Source: Chryseobacterium sp. Leaf201 (GTDB lineage: Bacteria > Bacteroidota > Bacteroidia > Flavobacteriales > Weeksellaceae). Taken from it: 64,000 bases of DNA. Position numbers and translations under genes: made by a program. The first letter of the stretch is position 1; each line of letters starts with the position of its first letter. Below, in pieces: positions 34,268 through 42,621 of this stretch. The notes under the pieces are model-generated. The model was not told where the DNA came from. It saw only the letters and a program-made list of their open reading frames with translations, and did not search any database. The stretch is from positions 19,288 through 83,287 of the forward strand of contig NZ_LMKA01000013.1 in assembly GCF_001421435.1 (NCBI RefSeq), given 5' to 3'.

Positions 34268-35620
34268 TTATTTCTTCTTTTTAGACTTCGAGATCGCTTT
34301 TTGCTGCGCCCTGTTCGCTCCGAATTTCTTGGGTTCTTTTCTTTTTGAAGGGCCGCCCCAGTTTTCTTTCTTGTTTTTGTCTTTCTTCTCATGGAAAGCA
34401 CCTCCACCGTCATACAGCTTCACCTGCGCCGGATTTTTCATGACAATCAGCTCTTCCTCAGAGGCGATTTTCTTAGGATTCACTTTCACGCCTTCAGGGA
34501 ATGCAATAAAGGTTAATTCCTTATCCATCAGGAGCTCGATATCAAGAATTAAAGGTTCTTCCTTCTTGGTTACAAACGTTACGGCTATCCCGTTTTTATC
34601 TGCCCTACCCGTTCTACCGATCCTGTGAATGTACTGTTCCGGAATTTCAGGGGTTTCAAAGTTGACCACGTGGGTAATGTCTGAAATATCCAGACCTCTC
34701 GCCATGACATCTGTAGTAATCAGGCCTCTTATTTCTTCATTCTCAAACCTCTTCATGGCTTTCAGCCTGTAGTTCTGAGATTTATTGGAGTGGATCACGT
34801 CAAACTCATCAGGGAAAAGCTCACTAATTTTTGTGTACAGAAGATCTGAATTCTTTTTATTATTCGTGAAAATCAACACCTTAGACATATCCTGATTGCT
34901 CTTCAGCAAATGTTCAAGAAGGTTGATCTTGGTATTGAAGTTTTCTACCTTATAGGCAGTCTGTTCTATTTTTTCAAGTGGCGTACCGGATTTCGCCAGG
35001 GAAATTTCAATAGGCCCTGCAAAATACTGGTCCAGCATTTCATCTACAGCATCTGTCATGGTAGCTGAGAAAAGGATATTCTGCCGCTTGTCCTTCATCA
35101 TTTCAAAAATGTGGGTCAGCTGCGGCCTGAAACCTAAGTTAAGCATCTCATCAAACTCATCAATAATCAGCTTCTGAACTTCTTTCAGGGAAATGGCATT
35201 ATCAATGGCGAGATCCATAATCCTTCCCGGCGTGCCCACTAAAATATCACATCCGTTATTGAATAGAAGCTTTTGGGTATTGATGTTTTTCCCTCCGTAA
35301 ATCCCGATTACTCTTGCAGTAAGATTCTCTGTTAATTTCTCGACAATTTCCGTTACCTGAACCACCAATTCCCGGGTAGGAACCAAAACAACAATTGTAG
35401 GGTTCCCGTTTTTATTGTACTTCCAGGTTTTAAGGACAGGCAGCAGATAGGCTAATGTTTTTCCGGTACCCGTCTGCGCAATTCCCATCACATCCCTTCC
35501 GGAAAGTATAGGCCCTATACTTTTTTCCTGAATGGGTGTAGGCTCAAACAATTCCAGGTCCGCAAGAACATCAAGAATTTTAACAGGCAGGTCAAAATCT
35601 GCAAAAGTGAGTTTTTCCAT
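34268..35620 (-). CDS. DEAD-box family RNA helicase (DEFD variant)
   Basis: This 450-residue ATP-dependent helicase has the standard motifs in order: Q motif FEPTPIQ, motif I AQTGTGKT, Ia PTRELV, Ib GTPGRI, motif II as DEFD rather than DEAD, motif III SAT, and VI HRIGRTGRAD. The C-terminal tail (about 60 residues) is rich in Lys and Arg (KSKKKK at the end) and likely binds RNA, as in RhlE- or SrmB-like proteins. DEFD at motif II changes the third residue only and is found in some flavobacterial members. Jobs in ribosome assembly or cold adaptation are known in the family. A TATCTTTG -7 box sits four bases before the ATG. Confidence 0.92.
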   Translation of the reverse strand: MEKLTFADFDLPVKILDVLADLELFEPTPIQEKSIGPILSGRDVMGIAQTGTGKTLAYLLPVLKTWKYNKNGNPTIVVLVPTRELVVQVTEIVEKLTENLTARVIGIYGGKNINTQKLLFNNGCDILVGTPGRIMDLAIDNAISLKEVQKLIIDEFDEMLNLGFRPQLTHIFEMMKDKRQNILFSATMTDAVDEMLDQYFAGPIEISLAKSGTPLEKIEQTAYKVENFNTKINLLEHLLKSNQDMSKVLIFTNNKKNSDLLYTKISELFPDEFDVIHSNKSQNYRLKAMKRFENEEIRGLITTDVMARGLDISDITHVVNFETPEIPEQYIHRIGRTGRADKNGIAVTFVTKKEEPLILDIELLMDKELTFIAFPEGVKVNPKKIASEEELIVMKNPAQVKLYDGGGAFHEKKDKNKKENWGGPSKRKEPKKFGANRAQQKAISKSKKKK

Positions 35621-35624
35621 TTTG

Positions 35625-35632
35625 CAAAGATA
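35625..35632 (-). promoter_or_regulatory. -7 box four bases before the helicase start
   Basis: The minus strand reads TATCTTTG, an exact TAnnTTTG match, and only CAAA separates it from the ATG, predicting a leaderless or nearly leaderless mRNA. Confidence 0.5.
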
Positions 35633-35728
35633 GGCAATTAATTTTTTGCAGTTATACAGATGAACAACATAAGCGTCATGCGTGAAGATTTAAGAATGAT
35701 CAGAATAATGTTCTTCTTTAACAAGCTC

Positions 35729-37378
35729 TTATTTCCTTGTAATTCTCAACAGAATGATGATGATCAACACCATTGAAAAAATAAATCCCAGTAAAGCTAT
35801 CAGAGACATTTCCCCGATTTTAGGGCCGGATCCGGAAACAAAGACAATAGCCGTGGCAATTATATTGGCTCCGAGAACCATCGCTAACATCAGATTGACG
35901 ATCCCTGATTTTATGAGCTGATTTGTTTTGTCGATATTCTTGATCTCGCTGGTAACGGTAAATTTGTTTTCATCCAGCTTCTGCAGGACGGACCGGAGTT
36001 CTTTCGGGATTTCATCCATCGTATCCGTGAAGCTCATCATCCTATCTATTCCCGTTTTTACGATGTTTTTCGGGCTGATCTTTTTAGCGAGTATTTTCTT
36101 CGTGTAGGGATGAAGGCTTTTCACCACATCAAGATCAGGGTTGATGGTCCTTCCGACGCCTTCAATCAGGCCGATTCCTTTAAAGAGAAGATAAAAATAA
36201 TCCGGCATGTACAGGCGGTTGTCCTTCAATACATCTTTCATTTTATTGATAACGGACTGGGGATCGATTTCTTTTAAAGATGTACTGTGAACAAAATTAA
36301 GGATATCCTCTACGTCATTTTCAAACCGCTTTTCATCCGGAATCTGGTAGCTTACCGCCATTTTTTTCAGGTAACGGACAATTTTATGGGGATTTTTTGC
36401 CACGAAACTGACAATCATATTCTCCAGGACTTCCTTATCATTCGGCGGGATTTTACCTACCGCTCCGAAATCAATGAAAACCACTTTGCCGTCTTTCTGC
36501 ACCAGGATATTGCCGGCATGCGGATCTGCATGGAAGAAACCGTAATCTAAAATCTGTGAGATAAAAAGCCTCAACCCGACTTCAGAAATCGTCACCGGAT
36601 CAATATGATGTGCTAAAAGGCCTGCTTTATCCGTCACCTTAATCCCGTCGATAAACTCCATGCAGAGCACCGTATTATTGGAAAATTCCTCATACACTCT
36701 GGGAACATAAGTTTCTTTATGGTTTTTAAAGTTCCTCCTGAACTGCAGGATATTTTCCTTTTCATTGATCAGCGACACTTCTTCAAGCAGCGATTTTTCA
36801 AACGTGTAAATAGCCTGCTTCAGATTCAGCTTCTCCCCTATTTCAGAATAGGATGAAACCAGTTTTTCAAGGTCTTTAATCAGCAGTAAGTCATCTTCTA
36901 TAATGCTCTGGACATCCGGTTTCTTAATTTTTAAGATAACATCCGTCCCGTCAGCAAGAACCGCTCTGTATACCTGCGCAATAGAAGCCGTTGCAAGAGG
37001 CTGTTTTTCAATCTTCAGAAAATGATCTGAAACCGTGATGCTGAATTCAGATTCCATGATTTCTTCCACGTCCATTTCCACCGTATCCACTTTATCCTGG
37101 AGCTTCTGGAGTTCCTGTACGAGTTCCGGAGGAAGCAGGTCTTCCCGGTTGCTGAACGTCTGCCCGAGTTTCACAAAAGTAGGCCCCAGTTCTTCCAGCA
37201 CGAGCCGGATTCTTTCATATACGGTTCCTTTTGAAATAATTTCATCGGGGTTCCGGGAAATTTCCACCGGCTTATTCCCGCTGTTCATCCTGGCGAGAAG
37301 ATCTTTAAAACCATATTTACTCAATACGGAAATAAGCCTGGCAGATCTTTTCAGTTTTCTTTGCTGTTTATCGAACAT
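35729..37378 (-). CDS. ABC1/UbiB-family atypical kinase
   Basis: Read from the ATG at 37378 this is a 549-residue protein of the ABC1 (AarF/UbiB) family, membrane-anchored by two C-terminal helices (NLMLAMVLGANIIATAIVF and LLGFIFSMVLIIIILL). The family KxGQ motif reads FVKLGQTFSNREDLLP, the ATP site includes QVYRAVLADGTDVILKIKKP, and the catalytic and metal residues lie in FHADPHAGNILV and VFIDFGAVG. In other bacteria UbiB supports quinone synthesis; in Bacteroidota, which use menaquinone, the role is unsettled. The start with eleven more upstream codons was not chosen because the MFDKQQRKLKR start matches relatives. The gene is alone. Confidence 0.88.
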   Translation of the reverse strand: MFDKQQRKLKRSARLISVLSKYGFKDLLARMNSGNKPVEISRNPDEIISKGTVYERIRLVLEELGPTFVKLGQTFSNREDLLPPELVQELQKLQDKVDTVEMDVEEIMESEFSITVSDHFLKIEKQPLATASIAQVYRAVLADGTDVILKIKKPDVQSIIEDDLLLIKDLEKLVSSYSEIGEKLNLKQAIYTFEKSLLEEVSLINEKENILQFRRNFKNHKETYVPRVYEEFSNNTVLCMEFIDGIKVTDKAGLLAHHIDPVTISEVGLRLFISQILDYGFFHADPHAGNILVQKDGKVVFIDFGAVGKIPPNDKEVLENMIVSFVAKNPHKIVRYLKKMAVSYQIPDEKRFENDVEDILNFVHSTSLKEIDPQSVINKMKDVLKDNRLYMPDYFYLLFKGIGLIEGVGRTINPDLDVVKSLHPYTKKILAKKISPKNIVKTGIDRMMSFTDTMDEIPKELRSVLQKLDENKFTVTSEIKNIDKTNQLIKSGIVNLMLAMVLGANIIATAIVFVSGSGPKIGEMSLIALLGFIFSMVLIIIILLRITRK

Positions 37379-37623
37379 AATGTATAAAAATACAAAAAAA
37401 TAAGCTGTCACTATACCACAGCACCTTCAAATATTATCCTGTACACAACAAACAGGTTTTCATCTTTATACCTGACAGAGGGACTCATGTGAGTTCATAC
37501 CACAATCCCGAATGGCTTACTCTATCATTTTTAAGATTTTAATTGAAACAATAATTCTCTTAACATGGAATAGTACGGCTAAAATTATTATATTTAAAAA
37601 ATTAATCATTAAATTATATTGTT

Positions 37624-37773
37624 ATGAAAAATTTAAAGAAAATCTCAAGAAACCAGATGAAAAGTATTGCAGGAAGCGGAATTATCAGAAACTGTTCCAA
37701 CCAATGCTGTCCGGATGACGGAAGGCCAAGATGCCCGAGATTAGTATGTCCGGCTGTGATCTGCCCTCAGTAG
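37624..37773 (+). CDS. RiPP/bacteriocin-like Cys-rich precursor peptide
   Basis: This 49-residue peptide begins MKNLKKISRNQMKSIAGSG, close to the leader seen in many Chryseobacterium bacteriocin-like or ribosomally made peptide precursors (MKNLKKLSRxxLKxIxGG). The leader carries Lys at 2, 5, 6 and 13 and ends in a Gly-Ser-Gly that stands where a double-glycine cut site would be. The core, from about residue 20, has six Cys (24, 28, 29, 37, 42, 47), six Pro and several Arg residues, fitting disulfide bonds or thioether modification. No maturation enzyme, peptidase-transporter or immunity gene adjoins it, so processing factors must be elsewhere. It is followed within 30 bases by a terminator. 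It lies between two minus-strand genes, alone on its strand. Confidence 0.72.
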   Translation: MKNLKKISRNQMKSIAGSGIIRNCSNQCCPDDGRPRCPRLVCPAVICPQ

Positions 37774-37797
37774 TATCTTTAGGATCACTGATTTAAT

Positions 37798-37830
37798 AAA
37801 AAAAAGAATGCAAAACTGCATTCTTTTTTT
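37798..37830. terminator. Bidirectional terminator after the RiPP-like gene
   Basis: GAATGCA (37806-37812) and TGCATTC (37817-37823) form a perfect stem with T-runs on both strands, serving the peptide gene (plus) and the GNAT-nitrilase gene (minus). Confidence 0.87.
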
Positions 37831-37832
37831 AT

Positions 37833-39332
37833 TTACCGTAAATAGATATCGTATAAATCTTTCCTCCGGTCTTTCATCACCTGTACAGAACCATGGTGGT
37901 GAAGGTCTTTCAGAAGGTTAAGGTCTACATCTACAATTAAGGTCATTTCCGTATTCGGTGTGGCTTCCCCTTTAACAGCATTGGACGGGAAAGGAAAATC
38001 CGACGGGGTAAAAACAGCAGCCTGTCCGAACTGGATATCCATATTGTTTACGCCGGGTAAATTCCCCACACAGCCTGCAATGGCCACGTAACATTCATTT
38101 TCAATGGCTCTTGCTGCCGCACAGTGGCGGACGCGTATGTAAGCATTCTGCGTATCCGTAAGGTAAGGGACAAAAAGTATTTTCATGCCCTGATCTGCCA
38201 GGATTCTCGGAAGTTCCGGAAATTCCACATCGTAACAGATAACGAGCCCGATTTTTCCGCAGTCGGTATCAAACACTTTGATTTCGTTTCCGCCTTTCAT
38301 CCCGTAATATTTCCTTTCGTTCGGGGTGATGTGGATCTTACGGTATTCATCTATCCTGCCGTCCCGGTGGAGGAGATAGCTGACGTTATAAAGTTCATTG
38401 TTTTCAAAAACCGGCATGCTTCCGGAAATGATATTGACATTATAGCTGATCGCCAGATCTGAAATTTTCATTCTGATATCCGAAGTCAGTTTTGCCAGCT
38501 CGATCATACTGTCCCGTTCGGAAAGCTTGTTGAAAGGTGCCAGTAAAGGCGTATTGAACAGTTCCGGGAACAGCACAAAGTCTGATTTATAATCGCCCAT
38601 TACATTCACGAAGAACTCAACCTGCTCATAAAAAGCGTCGATGTCCTTAAAATGCCTCATCTGCCACTGTACCAGTCCCAAACGGATGATGCTGTCCTGC
38701 ATGGTATTCGGTTTTTTGCTGTAGTAGATGTTGTTCCACTGAAGCAGTACCGCATTTTCACCGGACGATTCATCTTCAGGCAGGTATCCTTTCAATACCT
38801 TGATCGGCAGGAAGTTATTGGAAAGCTGAAAAGAAAGCACGGGATCGTAAAGTTCTTTATCACGTACCCTCCGGATATATTCCCTGGGCGAAAGTTCGCT
38901 GTGTTTATGGTAATTCGGGATCCTTCCGCCTAAAATAATCGATTTTAAATTCAGTAATTCGCACAGTTCTTTCCGGGCATCATACAGCCTTCTTCCCAAA
39001 CGCAGTTCACGGAATTCCGGATCAACAAAAACTTCAATGCCGTACAGGACATTCCCTGTTGACAAATGGGTATTGAAGGTATAATTCCCTGTGATATCAC
39101 TGTAGGTATGTTCGTCCCCGAACTCGTCATAATTCACGATAATGGAAAGTGCCACAGCCGCCAGTTTTCCGTCTACCGTAATACAGATCTGGCCTTTTGG
39201 AAATATTTTAGTAAGCTTTTCTATACTTTTTTTAGACCAGACGTACTCTGACATCTGGGGATAAGCACGCCTCATCGTTTCAACCAGCTCATCGTAATCC
39301 TGAACGGTAAGCGGCCTTGTTTCAATTTGCAT
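37833..39332 (-). CDS. GNAT acetyltransferase-nitrilase fusion protein
   Basis: This 499-residue protein joins an N-terminal GNAT domain (about residues 1-200, with EVFVDPEFRELRLGRRLYDARKEL as the acetyl-CoA site) to a C-terminal carbon-nitrogen hydrolase domain (about 215-499). The Glu-Lys-Cys triad of the latter is visible in FVLFPELFN, YRKIHITPNE and GLVICYDVEFPEL. Similar two-domain proteins occur widely in Bacteroidota and Proteobacteria and are annotated as amidohydrolases; their substrate is not established. A plausible use is acetylation of an amine or repair of a damaged metabolite. It stands alone, starting about 150 bases past the guaA terminator. Confidence 0.88.
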   Translation of the reverse strand: MQIETRPLTVQDYDELVETMRRAYPQMSEYVWSKKSIEKLTKIFPKGQICITVDGKLAAVALSIIVNYDEFGDEHTYSDITGNYTFNTHLSTGNVLYGIEVFVDPEFRELRLGRRLYDARKELCELLNLKSIILGGRIPNYHKHSELSPREYIRRVRDKELYDPVLSFQLSNNFLPIKVLKGYLPEDESSGENAVLLQWNNIYYSKKPNTMQDSIIRLGLVQWQMRHFKDIDAFYEQVEFFVNVMGDYKSDFVLFPELFNTPLLAPFNKLSERDSMIELAKLTSDIRMKISDLAISYNVNIISGSMPVFENNELYNVSYLLHRDGRIDEYRKIHITPNERKYYGMKGGNEIKVFDTDCGKIGLVICYDVEFPELPRILADQGMKILFVPYLTDTQNAYIRVRHCAAARAIENECYVAIAGCVGNLPGVNNMDIQFGQAAVFTPSDFPFPSNAVKGEATPNTEMTLIVDVDLNLLKDLHHHGSVQVMKDRRKDLYDIYLR

Positions 39333-39483
39333 CTGATATAATTTTATCTAAATTTAAGGAAAATTTCCAAGGGATAAAAGTTATTACGGAACATAAGCAC
39401 AGAAATGAAAATATTAATTATCCTGAATGCACTGCTGATCTTTTTCTGATTGAGACAACAAGAAAATCTACCCGGATATAAAT

Positions 39484-39508
39484 AAAAAACCTCCCTTAGA
39501 AAGGGAGG
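39484..39508 (-). terminator. Terminator of guaA
   Basis: CCTCCCTT (39490-39497) pairs with AAGGGAGG (39501-39508) with a three-base loop. On the minus strand it is followed by six T residues, about 95 bases past the guaA stop. Confidence 0.82.
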
Positions 39509-39520
39509 ATAAAAACACAA

Positions 39521-39556
39521 ATGATGAAAAAAAATTATTTCGAATTACAAATCTAG
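39521..39556 (+). other. Very short open frame after a hairpin
   Basis: ATGATGAAAAAAAATTAT opens an 11-codon frame, MMKKNYFELQI, on the plus strand, 12 bases after the GGGAGG hairpin and followed by a T-rich run near 39564-39579. It may be chance or a remnant of a leader peptide; no gene on the plus strand follows. Confidence 0.2.
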
Positions 39557-39601
39557 GTGTAATTATTTATTTTTTTTATGAGTCTAATCATTAACATACC
39601 A

Positions 39602-41131
39602 TTATTCCCACTCAATTGTTGCCGGCGGTTTGCTTGAAATATCATAAGCCACACGGTTGATTCCTCTTACTTCATTAATGATTCTGCTGGAAACCGTATC
39701 CAAAAACTCATAAGGCAGCCTGCTCCAGGTTGCCGTCATGAAGTCGATGGTATTGGCAGAACGCACCACTGCGGTATATTCATAGGTTCTCTCATCGCCC
39801 ATTACGCCTACAGATTTTACAGGAAGAAGCACAACAAAAGCCTGTGAAACTTTTTCATACAGGTCATTTTTATATAATTCTTCGATGAAAATATCATCTG
39901 CTTCCTGAAGGATTTTTACTTTTTCAGCGTCAACGGCTCCTAAAATCCTGATTCCCAAGCCCGGGCCCGGAAACGGATGCCTGTGTACCAGATGATGCGG
40001 GATCCCCAATTCCTCTCCTACTTTTCTTACTTCATCCTTAAATAATTCTCTCAGAGGCTCAAGCAGTTCAAAATCCATTTCTTCCGGCAGCCCGCCTACA
40101 TTATGGTGTGATTTGATGACTGCTGAAGGACCGTTAACCGACTGGCTTTCGATCACATCCGGATAAATGGTTCCCTGTGCCAGGAACTTCGCACCTTCAA
40201 TTTTATGGGATTCTTCATCAAAAACATGTACAAACTCGTTTCCGATGATCTTTCTTTTCGCTTCCGGATCATCAACGCCTGCAAGCTTTGATAAGAACCT
40301 TTCTTTGGCATCTACCAGCTTGATGTTCATATGGAAATGTTCCCCGTAATTCTGCATTACTTTTACATCTTCATCTTTCCTCAACAGTCCGGTATCAACA
40401 AAAATACAGGTCAGCTGGTCACCGATTGCCTTGTGGATCAACACTGCAGCTACGGAAGAATCAACCCCTCCTGAAAGTCCGAGGATCACTCTGTTTTCCC
40501 CAACCCTTTCGCGGATTTCTGCAACTGTTTTTTCAATATAATTGGTCAGTTTCCAGTTTTTGTCTGCATCACAGATTGCAAAAACAAAGTTTTCCAGCAT
40601 TTTCCCGCCTTCTTCCGTGTGGGACACTTCCGGGTGGAACTGTACGCAGTAGATTTTTTTATCTTCATTGGAAATGGAAGCGATTACTCCGGATTTTGCA
40701 TTCAATTCAAATCCTACAGGCAATTCCCCCACTTCGTCAAAATGGCTCATCCACACTACAGAATCCTGGGTAACGCCTTTTAGCAAAGCACTTTCTTTTA
40801 CAATTTCCAGGTGTGCCTTTCCGTATTCCCCTTTTACGCCTTTATGAACTTTACCACCCATAAGATGCGCAGTAAGCTGCATGCCGTAACAGATTCCCAA
40901 CACAGGAATTCCCTGTTCGTATAATTCTTTTTCTACCAGGTGGGCATTTTCTGCATTCACAGAGCTTGGCCCGCCGGAAAGGATGATGCCTTTCGGCTGT
41001 CTTTCTAAAATGGTTTCTAATGGCGTGTTGAAAGGTAAAATTTCGGAATATACGCCCATCTCACGGATTCTTCTTCCGATAAGCTGGTTGTACTGGGAAC
41101 CGAAATCTAATATAATAATACCGTTGTTCAT
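39602..41131 (-). CDS. guaA: GMP synthase (glutamine-hydrolysing)
   Basis: This 509-residue cytosolic enzyme aminates XMP to GMP. The class I glutamine amidotransferase half (about 1-195) shows the catalytic Cys in LGICYGMQL and the His/Glu in QFHPEVSHT. The ATP pyrophosphatase half has the PP-loop LSGGVDSSVAAV and the C-terminal dimerisation domain with HPFPGPGLGIRILG and the terminal TIEWE. It is the last gene of the purine block but is separated from purD by a terminator and a palindrome, so it likely has its own transcript. Confidence 0.97.
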   Translation of the reverse strand: MNNGIIILDFGSQYNQLIGRRIREMGVYSEILPFNTPLETILERQPKGIILSGGPSSVNAENAHLVEKELYEQGIPVLGICYGMQLTAHLMGGKVHKGVKGEYGKAHLEIVKESALLKGVTQDSVVWMSHFDEVGELPVGFELNAKSGVIASISNEDKKIYCVQFHPEVSHTEEGGKMLENFVFAICDADKNWKLTNYIEKTVAEIRERVGENRVILGLSGGVDSSVAAVLIHKAIGDQLTCIFVDTGLLRKDEDVKVMQNYGEHFHMNIKLVDAKERFLSKLAGVDDPEAKRKIIGNEFVHVFDEESHKIEGAKFLAQGTIYPDVIESQSVNGPSAVIKSHHNVGGLPEEMDFELLEPLRELFKDEVRKVGEELGIPHHLVHRHPFPGPGLGIRILGAVDAEKVKILQEADDIFIEELYKNDLYEKVSQAFVVLLPVKSVGVMGDERTYEYTAVVRSANTIDFMTATWSRLPYEFLDTVSSRIINEVRGINRVAYDISSKPPATIEWE

Positions 41132-41151
41132 TTTTCTGAATTATTATTAAT

Positions 41152-41221
41152 GCTTTAGACTATAGGCAATAAGCAGCAGGCCGTTTGTGAATGTTAAAGC
41201 TTATTGCCTATAGCTTAAAGC
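41152..41221. repeat. Palindromic intergenic repeat in the guaA leader
   Basis: CTATAGGCAATAAGC (41160-41174) is repeated in perfect inverse as GCTTATTGCCTATAG (41199-41213), extended by near-matching GCTTTAGA and CTTAAAGC on the outside. The loop is 24 bases. It lies between the purD terminator and the guaA ATG. Confidence 0.75.
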
Positions 41222-41245
41222 TTACTGCTAAATGTAATTGTTTTA

Positions 41246-41274
41246 CAAAAAAAGACCTGGATTGCTCCAAATCT
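41246..41274 (-). terminator. Terminator of purD
   Basis: AGATTTGGA and TCCAGGTCT pair on the minus strand with two GU pairs (41266-41274 with 41253-41261), then a run of seven T residues. It separates purD from guaA. Confidence 0.82.
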
Positions 41275-41292
41275 TTTTATTGATTTTTTTTA

Positions 41293-42531
41293 TTAAAATT
41301 TTCCGATGTCTTCTCTGTAGAAGCCGTAGTCAAAATGTACGTGGCTGGCGTCTTCGTAAACTTTTTTGCGGGCATCATCATAAGTAGCGCCTGTGGCTAC
41401 AATGTTCAGTACCCTTCCGCCGTTGGAAACCACTTTGTCACCTTTTCTGATGGCACCTGCATACAGAAGCCTGCTGTGTTTCAGCTTGTCTTCGCCTACG
41501 ATTTCAAAACCGGTCTCAATGTTTCTCGGGTAACCTCCTGAACACATCACAAGACATACTGCTTTTTCATCCTTAAAGGTAAGCTCGATATTTTTCCCTT
41601 CCATACAATCCTGGATGACGTCAAGAAGGTTGTTTTCCATCAAAGCCATCAATACCTGGGTTTCAGGATCTCCGAATCTCATATTGTATTCCAGCAGGTA
41701 GGTACCGTTTTTGGTAACCATCAATCCGAAGAAAATGATTCCTTTGAAACCGAAACCTTCTGCTTTCAATCCTTTAACGGTAGGCTCAAGAATGTTTTTC
41801 TCGAAATCCGCATAATGTTCCTGGGTAAATTCCGGGCTTGGTGCCACACATCCCATCCCTCCGGTATTCGGGCCTGTGTCTCCGTTTCCGGCTTTTTTAT
41901 AATCTTTAGCAGCTACACACGGGAATAGTTTTTCACCGTTTGAGAATGCAATGATGGAGGCTTCAAAACCTTCCAGGTATTCTTCAATAACCAGACGGAT
42001 TCCTGCATCTCCATAAATCCTTCTGATCATGAAATCGTGGATGGTTGCTTCCGCTTCTTCCTGGGTATCGCAGATCACAACTCCTTTTCCGCCGGCTAAC
42101 CCGCTGGCTTTAACCACTAAAGGGTACTGCTGTGTCTGAACATATTCCTTGGCATCATTATATGAATCAAATACCACCGCTTTCGCAGTCTTGATATCAT
42201 AGGTCTGCATAAATTTCTTAGAGAAAGCCTTGCTGCCTTCCAGGCTGGCTACTTTCTGGTTAGGACCGAACACTTTAAGATCATGCTTTTTGAATTCGTC
42301 TCTTAAACCCGCTACAAGCGGAGCTTCAGGACCAACGATGGTAAGATCCACCTTTTCCTTGATTGCAAAATCCCTCAGTTCTTTAATCTCTGATAAATGA
42401 ACATTCTTTCCTATAACATCCGTAGTAGCGTTTCCGTTAGCAAAAAACATTTTAGAAATTCTCGGGTCATTCTGAAGTTTTGCCGCCAAAGCAGATTCTC
42501 TTCCACCTTCACCTATGATTAATATTCTCAT
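41293..42531 (-). CDS. purD: Phosphoribosylamine-glycine ligase
   Basis: This 412-residue ATP-grasp enzyme joins phosphoribosylamine and glycine to GAR, the second step of purine synthesis. The N-terminal RILIIGEGGRESALA substrate-binding motif, the ATP-grasp lysine block PLVVKASGLAGGKGVVIC, and the metal-binding block LEYNMRFGDPETQVL are all present. Length is normal for the single-domain PurD. It has its own consensus promoter at 42561-42592 and its own terminator, so it can be made apart from the purM-purH genes upstream. Confidence 0.96.
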   Translation of the reverse strand: MRILIIGEGGRESALAAKLQNDPRISKMFFANGNATTDVIGKNVHLSEIKELRDFAIKEKVDLTIVGPEAPLVAGLRDEFKKHDLKVFGPNQKVASLEGSKAFSKKFMQTYDIKTAKAVVFDSYNDAKEYVQTQQYPLVVKASGLAGGKGVVICDTQEEAEATIHDFMIRRIYGDAGIRLVIEEYLEGFEASIIAFSNGEKLFPCVAAKDYKKAGNGDTGPNTGGMGCVAPSPEFTQEHYADFEKNILEPTVKGLKAEGFGFKGIIFFGLMVTKNGTYLLEYNMRFGDPETQVLMALMENNLLDVIQDCMEGKNIELTFKDEKAVCLVMCSGGYPRNIETGFEIVGEDKLKHSRLLYAGAIRKGDKVVSNGGRVLNIVATGATYDDARKKVYEDASHVHFDYGFYREDIGKF

Positions 42532-42560
42532 ATTTTTATTTAATTAACAAGTCTATTTTA

Positions 42561-42592
42561 CAAATATATAATTTTGAATGCTAAAAATACAA
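42561..42592 (-). promoter_or_regulatory. Consensus promoter of purD
   Basis: On the minus strand TTG (42590-42592), a 21-base spacer and TATATTTG (42561-42568) match the Bacteroidota promoter, about 29 bases before the ATG. Confidence 0.6.
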
Positions 42593-42621
42593 TCTCAAAT
42601 TATTTTTTAATTCTATTTTAA

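Noticed and set aside
34192..34413. A 73-codon minus-strand frame rich in Lys and Arg overlapping the helicase 3' end
   Set aside because: It is a shifted frame of the Lys-rich helicase tail and terminator region.
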